The translations under genes and the position numbers were made by a program. Positions 1-8,808 of a stretch of DNA of 64,000 nucleotides are shown here, in pieces. The notes below the pieces were generated by a model. It had not been told where the DNA came from. It did no database searches and worked only from the letters and a program-made list of their open reading frames with translations. Position 1 is the first letter of the stretch. The number at the start of each line of letters is the position of its first letter. Location of the stretch: NCBI GenBank assembly GCA_004431415.1, contig QPMI01000198.1:1-64000 (forward strand). The letters run 5' to 3'. Source of the DNA: Cyanophora paradoxa (taxonomy: Eukaryota; Glaucocystophyceae; Cyanophorales; Cyanophoraceae).

Positions 1-1441
1 GCGTCGAGGGGCGCGGAGAGGCCGGCCTTGCGGGCGACGGCGTCGCAGAAGGCCTTCACCATCTCCTCCCGCCCCAGCGCCCCCAGGCTCTGCACCCCCC
101 TCGCTCGGGCCGGCGCGGGGCGGGGCGGGCGGGGGCGGGCGGGGGGGCGGGGGGTTGCACGTGGAAGGCGGCGGGGGCGGGGGCGGTGTTGCAGTAGACG
201 GAGAGGGAGTCGAGGCGGACGAGCTTGTGGGCCCGGGCCGCGCTCACCACGTACGCCGGGCTGTACTTCTCGTCCGTCGAACGCGCCGAGATCGACTCCA
301 GCGTCGCCCCCAGCGCCAGCGGCCGCTGCCCCGCCCCGTCGGCGCCCCGGCGGGTCTGGCGGGGCGGGGCGGGCGTGCCTCGGGGTCCGTGAGGGGGTCC
401 TCGAACCGCACGTGCACGTTCTCGATGCGGACCTGCGCGAGAGCGCCTCGGCCGGCGCGCAGCCGGCGCGGGCGCGTGGCGGGGCGGGCCTGCAGGTTGT
501 CGACGATGCGGGTGGCGATGCGGGCGGCGAAGCCCGCGTCGGAGGCCGAGGCGCCGGCCCCGGACGGAACGCCCCCGCCCGTGGCGACGTCGCCCCCCCG
601 CCCTCCCGCGCCTTCGCCTCCGCCGCCATTTGCTCTGCCGCCCCGCCCCCCCGCTCGCCCGCCCGCCCCGCGAGGCCCGGCGCGCTGGGGCGGGGCAGGG
701 CGGGCGGACCGAGGAGGGCGGCCTTGGCGGCCTTGCGGATGATCTCCGCCGTCTGCAGCTTGTCCCGCTTCGCCGCCACCCGCCGCTTCCCCTCCTCCGC
801 CTCATCCCACTGCGCGCCGCATCGGCCCCGCGCCCCGCGTCCCCCCGCGCTGGCGCGGGGCCCACGCGGACCTCGGAATTGGGCGCCGCGAGGACGTAGA
901 CATGCTGGATTAGCACCTCAACCGGCTCGCTCTTCAGTTTCGACCAGGGGACCTTGAGAGTGAGCTTCCCCAGGTACCCTGCCGCATTCTGTCAGCTGCG
1001 TGGCCGGCGGCGGGCCGCACGGCCGGTGCGGCGGGTCCTGCAGCGCTGCAGAGCTCGCCCATGCGCCAATGGGGCCCCCGGGACGCCGCCGAGCACGCGC
1101 GCTCTTCGGGAGGGCGCACCGCGGCGGACGGTGATCGGTAGGTTGAGCGAGTCGAGGGACTCGGGCCGGAGCTCGAGCTTCTCGAGGCGAATGTCCCCTG
1201 CGCACCGAACCGCCGGCGCAGCGCTCCTCTCAGAGAGGGCGCACGGGGCTCGTTGCAGCGGGCGCACCCTTCCATACGCCGATGTTCAGCTGCTCCCGGT
1301 TGAATCCCTTTACGTACTTGCCGAGATATCGATCGAGGAGGTCTGCGAAGGGACGAGGGCGCGTGTCGACCGCAAGCAACCACTAACCGCGCGCGAGCCC
1401 CATCCGGAGCCGCGCGCACCTGCAACAATCTTTTCAAACAT
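1..1441 (-). CDS. VPS13: VPS13 (chorein N-terminal domain), 5' part of gene, runs off left edge
   Basis: This is the start of a VPS13-family bridge-like lipid transfer protein, which moves lipids at membrane contact sites. The start codon is at 1441-1439 (MFEKIVA). Short exons in three frames spell the chorein N domain in order: YVKGFNREQLNIGVWKG (about 1350-1290), GDIRLEKLELRPESLDSLNL (about 1200-1140), KLTLKVPWSKLKSEPVEV and VYVLAAPNSE (about 965-880), then KRRVAAKRDKLQTAEIIRKA (about 800-735). Further left come RIATRIVDNLQ, VRIENVHVRFEDP and ESISARSTDEKYSP (about 540-240). The order and spacing match known VPS13 proteins. Introns are 50-110 nt; the first follows only seven codons. The remaining thousands of residues lie outside the window. 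Family identity is secure; exact exon edges are my inference. Confidence 0.88.
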
Positions 1442-1647
1442 TTTGCCGAGCGCGGGGGCATCGGCTGAAGCCCGCTTCTGCCAGGCTGTTGGCGAGGGGG
1501 GATACCGCCAAATTGTCGAGGTTGGCCCAGCTGCCGACGATCTTCTGATCGGGCGACAAGATCAGGCTCTACTAAACATTTCGCCCCCGCGCCCGCCCGG
1601 CCCGCGCCGGCTCCAGCGCTAGCGCCGCCCCCGCCGCGGCTTGAATT

Positions 1648-1792
1648 ACGATTGAATTCGAAGGAGCGGAGGTTTGCGATTACGATTGAAGGAGCGGAGG
1701 TTTGCGATTACGATTGAATTCGAAGGAGCGGAGGTTTGCGATTACGATTGAATTCGAAGGAGCGGAGGTTTGCGATTACGATTGAAGGAGAT
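1648..1792. repeat. Tandem repeat, alternating 34- and 28-bp units
   Basis: Four to five copies of a unit built on GAAGGAGCGGAGGTTTGCG followed by ATTACGATT stand head to tail. Long units carry an extra GAATTC-containing 6 bp; short ones lack it. The array lies upstream of VPS13 and just outside the left inverted repeat of the next element. It is much richer in A/T than its surroundings and carries no supported gene. Confidence 0.9.
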
Positions 1793-1845
1793 TCGTATAT
1801 ATGCTGCCTGGAGGCTGGCGCCCGGGCCGCGCCCCTCGCGATCGT

Positions 1846-1877
1846 CCCCCCCCCCCCCCCCCCCCCGCCCCCCCCCG
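1846..1877. repeat. Poly-C tract
   Basis: This is a near-pure cytosine run of about 30 bases in the spacer between the 34/28-bp array and the left inverted repeat. Its length may be unreliable in any assembly. Confidence 0.9.
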
Positions 1878-1917
1878 GGCCCTCCCTTCCTTTTTTAATT
1901 GCACTTGGCGTAGCCTG

Positions 1918-2029
1918 ATATTGTAGTGGACCAAACAATTCCGTGGACCATCAAATTTTTTTGGTCCGCGTTTTTGATCCATCTTCGAGTAAATGCGTAG
2001 CCCGACACAAAGAGGGGGATTGTGTGACG
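1918..2029 (+). repeat. Left inverted terminal repeat
   Basis: About 110 bp, reverse-complementary to 6918-7085. It contains GGTCCGCGTTTTTGATCC and TAAATGCGTAGCCCGACA, both found inverted in the right arm. Confidence 0.85.
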
Positions 2030-2755
2030 GGAGGGCGAGCCCTGCACGGGTAGCAGCGCATAGAACCGCGTGGGGCAGCGCACCCAGTTGCCGAACCAGG
2101 CCTGGCGCTCAGTAGCGGCGGCAACATCCGGGCCTGAATTTCGAAGTCGATCTGAACTCGAGCACTCACGATCGCGTGGCACCGACTGCTCTCTAGATCT
2201 AGCTGCGCCCTGTCGTCAGTCGGTGCCACGGTGCCCTGTCGACGTCGTCTTCGCCCGCGTGCCACATCGCGATCGATATCTAGCCTATAGCTATGCTCGG
2301 GCTGCGAATCTGCAGCAGCCCGCACGCGCAGCAGCCCGTCCGCCGCGCGCGAGCGCAATATTGCGCATGCGCATGCAAGCGCAGGCTCGAGCCTGCGTGC
2401 AGCAGCAGGCAGAGCATGCATATGCGCAGACGCGAGTGTGCGCGCTAGCTCCGAGGCTCCACGATCGATTCCACACGCTATTGCTAGCGCTATAGTATAG
2501 CTATAGCTAGCGCTAGCGAAGCTGCATGCGCAGCTAGATCGACGACGCCTGCGCCGACAGCTGCAAAGAAGCGCAGGCGGCCGCCAAAGCGAACGTCAAC
2601 ATCAAGGTCTTCACGCGCAGGCTATAGCTAGGTGTGCAGAGGCGTTAACGTTCCATCAGGCCAGCGGCTGGCCCACGGGTCTTCTGGCGACGTTCCCCAT
2701 GGCCAGCTCGGGCGGGCGCTTCTCTCCGCCGAGGAGATCTTCGAATTCCTAACAA
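2030..2755. other. Palindrome-rich spacer, no supported gene
   Basis: The stretch is full of CTAG, GCGCATGCGC and GCAGGCTCGAGCCTGC-type palindromes. Short open frames exist on both strands, but none has a recognisable motif and they resemble the alternating-purine background. Confidence 0.5.
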
Positions 2756-2794
2756 TCAAGGTGGGTCCCCATGCATATATATGTTACGCAAGCG

Positions 2795-2910
2795 GTCTAG
2801 TCTGCGTTACACTTTGTTACACAAATGCGCAACACAATTGTTTCACTATGTGTGACACATTGCATCAATTTGCGCAACGTTTGCGTAACACAACGACGCA
2901 GCGGGAGCCC
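2795..2910. repeat. GTTACGC/GCGTAAC subterminal repeat cluster, left
   Basis: Several GTTACGCAA, GTTACAC and GCGTAACAC motifs occur within about 115 bp. The same motif family recurs at 6118-6215 near the other end of the element, like the subterminal repeats of some DNA transposons. Confidence 0.6.
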
Positions 2911-2939
2911 ACCCCCCCCCCCCTTCCCCCCCCCCTCCC

Positions 2940-3600
2940 CCCGACGGCCTCGCAGCGGCTCGCGAAGGCTCTGGAGCACTTCCAAATCGACGTCATCGGC
3001 GCCTTGTACGCCCCCCGGGCCCCGGCTCGTTCCCCCTGGCATCGCCTCACCCCCCGCAGGGGCCTGGACGTGGGGGCCTCGACGGGCGGCTTCACGGACG
3101 TGCTGCTGGCGAGCGGCGCGTGGCGGGTCTACTCCGCTCGGACGAGCGCGTCGTCGTCCTCGAGAAGACGAACGCGCGGAGCCTCCCCCCCCCCTCTCGC
3201 TCCCCCCCCCCCACCCCCCCCGGAGCCTCTCCCCCGCCCCCGCCCCCCGCCCTAACCCTAACCCCGCCCTCGAGCTCGAGCTCGCTGACGTCGTCGTGTG
3301 CACGGCCCCAGCCCCCCTCCGGAGCCCTCCCCTTCTCGGCTGAGGCCCGGCAGGTGCGACGCGTCGTTCATCGGGCTGGCGACGGTGCTCCCGGCGGCGA
3401 TGGCGCTGGGCGCCGACGGCTGCCGCCTGGTGGCCCTCATCAAGCCCCAGTTCGAGGTGGGCAAGGGCAACGTCGGCAAGGGGGGCATCGTGCGGGACCC
3501 CGCGCTCCACCGCGCCGTCTGCGAGCGCATCCTCGCCTGGCTCGACGACCCCGACGGCCGCCACGCCGCCCAGCGCGCCGGCCTCTCCGGTCGCAGCCCC
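2940..3600 (+). pseudogene. Degraded TlyA-like rRNA 2'-O-methyltransferase
   Basis: TlyA-family enzymes are S4-FtsJ RNA methyltransferases that 2'-O-methylate rRNA cytidines. The visible order is: RLAKALEHFQIDV; after an intron ending CCCCCCGCAG, the SAM-binding segment GLDVGASTGGFTDVLLASG (about 3061-3117); then in another frame SDERVVVLEKTNARSL (about 3139-3186); ELADVVVCDASFIGL, split by an intron at about 3298-3350; and VALIKPQFEVGKGNVGKGG with IVRDPALH (about 3430-3510). The family stretch between RVY and the VVVLE strand is missing and the frame changes at about 3120-3140 with no plausible intron. The N-terminal S4 domain is not visible, and the 3' end dissolves into G/C repeats after about 3560. 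The copy is very probably dead. The family is usually bacterial, so an organellar or bacterial origin is likely. Confidence 0.72.
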
Positions 3601-3659
3601 CACGGCCACGGCCCCTGCCCCCGCGCCAGCCCCCGGGTCGCGGCCCCCGCCCCGCGCCG

Positions 3660-3895
3660 GCGCCATCCCCCCGGCCGGTTGTGCGGGAGGCTCGGCGGGC
3701 GGCGCCGCGGCTCGGCGGGCGGGGCGGCGGCTCGCCGGGCGGGGCAGCGGCGCCGCGGGCGGCTCCGCGTCTCGTCGCATGGGGCGGCGGCGTGGTGGGC
3801 GGCGGCGTGGTGGGCGGCGGCGCGGCTTGCGGGGCGGGAAGGAGGCGAGGCGGCCGGCGCCGCGGCTCGCCAGGCGGTGCGTGAGGCTCGGAGTT
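3660..3895. repeat. GCGGCGCGGCTCG-type GC-rich simple repeats
   Basis: Degenerate repeats of GGCGGCGCGGCTCGCCGGGC replace the 3' end of the TlyA-like copy. A very similar repeat family recurs at 25795-26060. The Arg/Ala/Gly open frames through it are composition artefacts. Confidence 0.7.
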
Positions 3896-3954
3896 CGGCG
3901 GCGCGGCTTGCCGCATGTTAACGTTGTACATGCATATGGCGATGTTTAAGAGTA

Positions 3955-4165
3955 ACATAGGGGACACGTCACAGCGTTGTGGCACGGTGGCGGGGCATGG
4001 TGGGGCACGTCGGGGCACGGCCGCATGGTGGGGCACGTCGGGGCATGGTGGGGCACGATGGGGCACGTGGGGCACGTCGGGGCATGGCCGCAAGTAACAT
4101 GTACTAGAATCCTTAGGGGACACGTCACAGCGTTGCAATTGGGGCACGGTGGCGGGGCATGATGC
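3955..4165. repeat. GGGGCACGTCGGGGCA repeats with a duplicated 20-mer
   Basis: Short GGGGCAYGGTGGGGCACG units are flanked by two copies of AGGGGACACGTCACAGCGTT, at about 3957 and 4116. No coding signal is seen. Confidence 0.7.
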
Positions 4166-4870
4166 ATATGGGGCGCGTCGGGGCGATTTCGTTCCAACAA
4201 GGGATCATCGGATGCCCAGTGAATGAGTGATCATGCCATGATGATATATAACTTAGTAAGGCTTGTTTAAGCCTTTATAAATTATATGCAATATGCATGC
4301 TGTTATGTATATTCAGTGGTAATGGAGTCACCCACCGAGGTCAGTTTTCATGATGACAGAAACTGGTGAGGTTAAGTTGTCAGGTTTCGAATTCAAGTTT
4401 GAGAACTCGTCAGACATTTTTTCGGCCTCGTACGGGCAAGGGTAATTTGCGAGTCCCGACCTTTTTATATATCCTGAAAGCCCCTTTAATTGTCGTTCTC
4501 ATGATGTCCTCTGATCTCATACACCTAATTTCCATCCAAAGATATGCAGTTCGGAAAGAATCGAGTACGTACTGATGCCATGATGTGGATGGCATATGGT
4601 GCCCTGGTCTCGATCTGGTCATCCCCCTCAGGGCCTAACGCTCGGCGCCCCCGGCTCATCTTATAGATTCTGAATCTCTGATGCAGGCGCTCCGATGCAG
4701 GCGCGGGGCCCGTCCTGGGGAGAACGGGCGCAGTTCCGCGGGCCCATCCCCTCATGTGCCCCCCTCACTCCCTCGAGGCGAGCCTTTTGTCTCGCGCCCG
4801 GCGGCCCCGGCTCATCTTATAGATTCTGAATTTGAGTTTAATACACGTCGTTCCTGTGTGCTCTCACGCT
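4166..4870. other. A/T-richer spacer inside the element, no gene seen
   Basis: This part of the element has clearly lower GC than both sides. Two copies of CTCATCTTATAGATTCTGAA (about 4654 and 4812) mark a 158-bp duplication. I find no motif in the open frames. Confidence 0.5.
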
Positions 4871-4875
4871 CGCCG

Positions 4876-6110
4876 CCCCGCCCGTCGAGCCGCGCCGCCG
4901 CCGGCCGCTCCGATCCTCCGCCCCGCCCAGAGCCGAGCCGCGCCGCCGCCCGCCGCGGCGCCGCCCCACCCGTCGAGCCGCGCCGCCGCCGGCCGCTCCG
5001 ATCCTCCGCCCCGCCCAGAGCCGAGCCGCGCCGCCGCCCGCCGCGGCGCCGCCCCACCCGTCGAGCCGCGCCGCCGCCGGCCGCTCCGATCCTCCGCCCC
5101 GCCCAGAGCCGAGCCGCGCCGCCGCCCGCCGCGGCGCCGCCCCGCCCGTCGAGCCGCGCCGCCGCCGGCCGCTCCGATCCTCCGCCCCGCCCAGAGCCGA
5201 GCCGCGCCGCCGCCCGCCGCGGCGCCGCCCCACCCGTCGAGCCGCGCCGCCGCCGGCCGCTTCGATCCTCCGCCCCGCCCAGAGCCGAGCCGCGCCGCCG
5301 CCCGCCGCGGCGCCGCCCCACCCGTCGAGCCGCGCCGCCGCCGGCCGCTCCGATCCTCCGCCCCGCCCAGAGCCGAGCCGCGCCGCCGCCCGCCGCGGCG
5401 CCGCCCCACCCGTCGAGCCGCGCCGCCGCCGGCCGCTCCGATCCTCCGCCCCGCCCAGAGCCGAGCCACGCCGCCGCCCGCCGCGGCGCCGCCCCGCCCG
5501 TCGAGCCGCGCCGCCGCCGGCCGCTCCGATCCTCCGCCCCGCCCAGAGCCGAGCCACGCCGCCGCCCGCCGCGGCGCCGCCCCGCCCGTCGAGCCGCGCC
5601 GCCGCCGGCCGCTCCGATCCTCCGCCCCGCCCAGAGCCGAGCCGCGCCGCCGCCCGCCGCGGCGCCGCCCCGCCCGTCGAGCCGCGCCGCCGCCGGCCGC
5701 TCCGATCCTCCGCCCCGCCCAGAGCCGAGCCGCGCCGCCGCCCGCCGCGGCGCCGCCCCACCCGTCGAGCCGCGCCGCCGCCGGCCGCTCCTCCGCCCGC
5801 CGCGCCTCCGCCCCGCCCGTCGAGCCGCGCCGCCGCCCACCGTGCCGCCGCCCACCACGCCGCCGCCCCATGCGACGAGACACGGAGCCGCCGGCCGCTC
5901 CGATCCTCCGCCCGCCCAGAGCCGAGCCGCGCCGCCGCCCGCCGGGGCACCGCCCCGCCCGTTGAGCCGCGCCGCCGCCGGCCACACCTCCGCCCGCCGC
6001 GGCGCCGCCCTGCCCGTCGAGCCGCACCGCCGCCGGCCGCCCGTCGAGCCGCGGCCCGCCCGCTGCTCCTCCGCCGCGCTCGTCGAGCCGCGCCGCCCGC
6101 CCGGCAGGCT
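4876..6110. repeat. 88-bp minisatellite, ten exact-length units plus degenerate tail
   Basis: The anchor CGTCGAGCCGCGCC occurs at 4883, 4971, 5059, 5147, 5235, 5323, 5411, 5499, 5587, 5675 and 5763, always 88 bp apart. After 5763 the units degenerate up to about 6110. Units differ by single bases such as CCCCACCC against CCCCGCCC. Because 88 leaves remainder 1 on division by 3, every frame cycles through the same three peptides, so open frames of 377-500 codons appear on both strands. I do not regard any of them as a gene. Confidence 0.93.
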
Positions 6111-6117
6111 GCCGATT

Positions 6118-6215
6118 GCGTTACACAGTGTTCGCCACAGTGTATGGAATGTGTTACGCAACTCATGTGTGGCTTATGTGTAACTCAATGTAAGAGACTG
6201 CGTAACACAATGCAC
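6118..6215. repeat. GTTACGC/GTGTAAC subterminal repeat cluster, right
   Basis: It contains GTTACACAG, GTTACGCAA, GTGTAACTC and GCGTAACAC within 100 bp. It mirrors the cluster at 2795-2910. Confidence 0.6.
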
Positions 6216-6917
6216 ACAGGCGCACCTTCAGAGGCAGTACACGGAGACTGAAACGGGCTCCTCCGGCGGCGTCGCTTCCCCTCGGCGGCGTTCCCAGCCG
6301 TCGGTCCTTCTTGCCTTTGTCCTTCGGCTCGTCCCAGATGTGCCTTTTAGGGTCGATGTGTGTTCAGGAAGGTCTCCCCGCTGCGGCCTTTGCCGCAGTG
6401 CAATTGGCTTCTTTGCGGACGGCCGGTCGCCGCCAGCTCCCGGCAAACGCTGTGCCAAGGCTGCGCGCGACGATAGACAACACGTCTGGGCTCGAAGCGC
6501 TAGCGGGCGCGGCGGCGCAGCGGCGCTCAAGCTCGTGGCCTGGGCGGCGCCTTCTTGTTCGAGCTGCTGCAGCTGCTGCTTCAAGAAGGCACGTTGTCCG
6601 CCTCCGGCTCCGCGGCTCCTCGCTTCGTCGCGAAGTAGATCTAGAAGCACCGGCGCATGCGCGCGATGCTTGCGCAGTGCGGGACGCGAGGGCAGCGAAC
6701 CTCTGCCTCGTTAAAACCTTCACATCAGCTGCGCGCCGGCTCCATCGATCGTGCTTGCACTTGCACTTGCACTGTCGACGCTGCCCTCCTTCCTGCCGCG
6801 GCCACCTGCACCGTCGACGTCTGGCTTCTAGATCTTGCCCATCGTGCGATCGCCCCGGCCGTACGCGTACGAGCTCTAGCTATAGGGATCGACTGCGGCT
6901 CTAGCTAGCTGTATCCT
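6216..6917. other. Unassigned interior of the TIR element
   Basis: Open frames on both strands (for example minus 6650-6228) lack recognisable domains. CTAG and GTCGAC palindromes are frequent. Nothing here can be called a gene with confidence. Confidence 0.4.
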
Positions 6918-7085
6918 GGCGTAACGCAATCCCCCGCTTTGTGTCGGGCTACGCATTTACTCGAAGATGGATCAAAAACGCGGACCAAAAAAATTTGATT
7001 TTTTTTTTTGGTGAATTACCGGCCACAGTCTCTAGACACCAAAAAAATTTGATGGTCCACGGAATTGTTTGGTCCACTACAATAT
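6918..7085 (-). repeat. Right inverted terminal repeat, interrupted
   Basis: This is the reverse complement of 1918-2029, with about 45 extra bases (roughly 6996-7040). The extra segment contains a second copy of the AAAAAAATTTGAT sequence, which suggests a local duplication within the arm. Confidence 0.85.
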
Positions 7086-7147
7086 ATAGAGGCCGTGCGC
7101 AGGTCCGCCGCGGGCGGCGGGTGCTGAGAGGCTGGGTGGCGCGGCAG

Positions 7148-7694
7148 ATGCTCTTCTTCGGGCACTACAGGTCCGCCCCCCTTTCCGTCTCAGGCACCTG
7201 CATAGAGACGCAGCTCGCTCCCAGGTTCCGCGAGGACCTGCATCTCGCCTCCCGTCTCCGCCCTGGCTGTAGGGTGCACATCGTCCGCGAGGACTACACC
7301 TCCAAGACGTGCGGGAACTGCGGGCACATCCACAGCAAGCTCCGGGGCAACAAGGTCTTCTGCTGCCCGGCGTGCGGGGCAACCATGGACCGCGACTTCA
7401 ACGGGGCGCGGTGCGTGCGCGCGCACCTCGGCCCGGGCCCCATGGCCAGTTAACGTTTTTCCTGCCCCGCCGCGTTACATTTCTCGCAGGAACATCACGC
7501 TTCGGAAGGCCTCGGGTGCGGACGACGCCGACGGGGAAGCCCCTCCGCTGGAGGTCGCGGCCGTCGACGTCGACGTCCCGGCACGAGCTCGAGCCCCGGC
7601 CCCGGACCCCGCACCGGATCCGGACCCTGAGGCGCCCGGCTCCTTGTCGGCGGCCCCGCCACCGGCGAAGAGGCAGCGCCTGCAGTTTAGCTAG
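7148..7694 (+). CDS. Fanzor (eukaryotic TnpB-like RNA-guided nuclease), C-terminal fragment
   Basis: Three exons join in frame: 7148-7170, 7225-7410 and 7490-7694. Together they give MLFFGHYRFREDL, VHIVREDYTSKTCGNCG, KVFCCPACGATMDRDFNGAR and NITLRKAS. This is the TnpB/Fanzor C-terminus: the zinc ribbon with two CxxC pairs (CGNC and CPAC) and the RuvC-III DRDxNGARN motif with its catalytic Asp. A ~65-residue acidic and proline-rich tail follows and ends in PPAKRQRLQF, a plausible nuclear localisation signal. An intron ending in GCAG precedes ATG 7148, so that ATG is probably internal. The upstream RuvC-I and RuvC-II exons are absent because the TIR element ends 62 bp away. The fragment is probably non-functional by itself, although this part carries no stop or frameshift. 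Confidence 0.85.
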
Positions 7695-8808
7695 CTATAC
7701 CTATGGCTAGCGCTAGCGCTAGCGCTAGCTCCTCGATCGCGAGCTAGCTCTCCGTTGGTTGACCACCAACCTCTTCCGCCCACAGTCTTGTGCGGCGCCG
7801 GTTAGCGCGTAGACCGGATAGAGGGGCTCCGTTCCCCAGGACTCTCCCGGCCCTTTGTTCACAGCGTCGAAGTCGTACCATATACACGTAGTGTGTGCTG
7901 TACCCGTAGACGCGTGTCACAGGCCGAGTTTGTTCAATTGCAGATGAACGATCCATGCCCCCGCTTCAGGCGCATTGGCCGCGGTGCAGCGCTAGCGGCC
8001 CGCGCTCTTTGATGCGCGCCGGTCCAGCTGCGGGTGCTTTGGGTCACCCGCGCGCAGATCGCGCGCTTCCGCACATTTGCAGCTGCAGCTGCAGGGCGCG
8101 CGATGCGGACTGGGAGTCGCCGACTTACACGTCGCGTTCGGCAGACGCTACAGCGGCTGCAGCGGAGACTCTACGTTGAAAGCAGCTGCCACACTCTGAC
8201 ACGGCTGCGTGCGCGTCGGGTCGTTATTCGGCCGGGGTGCGGTGCGCCGGGTGCGCGGCTCCCTCTCTTGCGCTTCACTGGTTCGTCCCTGACATCGATT
8301 ATATAATTAGCTTCCGCCGCGCCTCAGCTTCGAGCTCCTCTCTTCTCTCCCTCCGACGCAGCCAAGAGTAACAGCCCGGCAACGTTAACGGATGCCGGCT
8401 GCGGACTCTGGGCCAGCCTCCGGCCGCGGCCGCGGGCCGGCGCCTCCCCGGCCGCGGAGCCCCCCAAGGGCGATTGCCAGCAGCCCTGGTCGACGTCCCG
8501 ATGCCCGCAGCGCTCAGCGGCTATAGCTAGTAGCGCTAGCGCTCGAACTCTTCCTAGTCCCGAGCCCCGGCGCCGGCCGCCACTATGGCCCCGTTGGCTG
8601 CTCCGCGAATACCGATCCTCCGTTTTCATTTTTTGAAATCGAGACAAACATTCAAAGAACGACAGATCTTCTGTTAAGATGAGAAACGCGGCGCGAGGCT
8701 TAGATCTAGAGCGTAGCCAGCAATTGCAAGCACCATGCTATCGGGAATCGATATATCAATCTAGAATGGCGCGCCCAGCCATCAGCTATGTCCGGCGCAG
8801 GCGGGGCA
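7695..8808. other. Spacer with CTAGCG palindromes, no supported gene
   Basis: It opens with a run of CTAGCG repeats (about 7706-7735) and contains further GCTAGCGC and AGATCTAGA palindromes (about 8530, 8703). Short frames such as minus 7956-7744 and plus 8034-8306 have no motif. The 3' end of the BTB gene lies at its right border. Confidence 0.5.

Larger units (their letters stand above)
1918..7085. mobile_element. 5.2-kb element bounded by inverted terminal repeats, no transposase recognised
   Basis: The left end begins ATATTGTAGTGGACC at 1918 and the right end finishes with its exact reverse complement at 7085. The outer 47 or so bases match without a mismatch. The match continues inward to about 2029 on the left and about 6918 on the right, but the right arm carries an extra ~45 bp that looks like a partial internal duplication. 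A TA at both ends could be a target duplication, as in Tc1/mariner-like elements; that part is inference. Inside are CG/CTAG-rich palindromic DNA, GTTACGC-type repeats near both ends, a degraded TlyA-like gene, G-rich repeats and an 88-bp minisatellite. I see no transposase, so the element looks non-autonomous with captured cargo. Confidence 0.75.

Noticed and set aside
3957-4160. Possible CRISPR-like array (repeated GGGGCACG units)
   Set aside because: Units are short, uneven and without spacers; this is eukaryotic simple repeat DNA.
4681-6183. Long Pro/Arg/Ala open frames (377-500 codons) on both strands
   Set aside because: They are produced by the stop-free 88-bp minisatellite; the same peptides appear in all frames with a shift at each unit.
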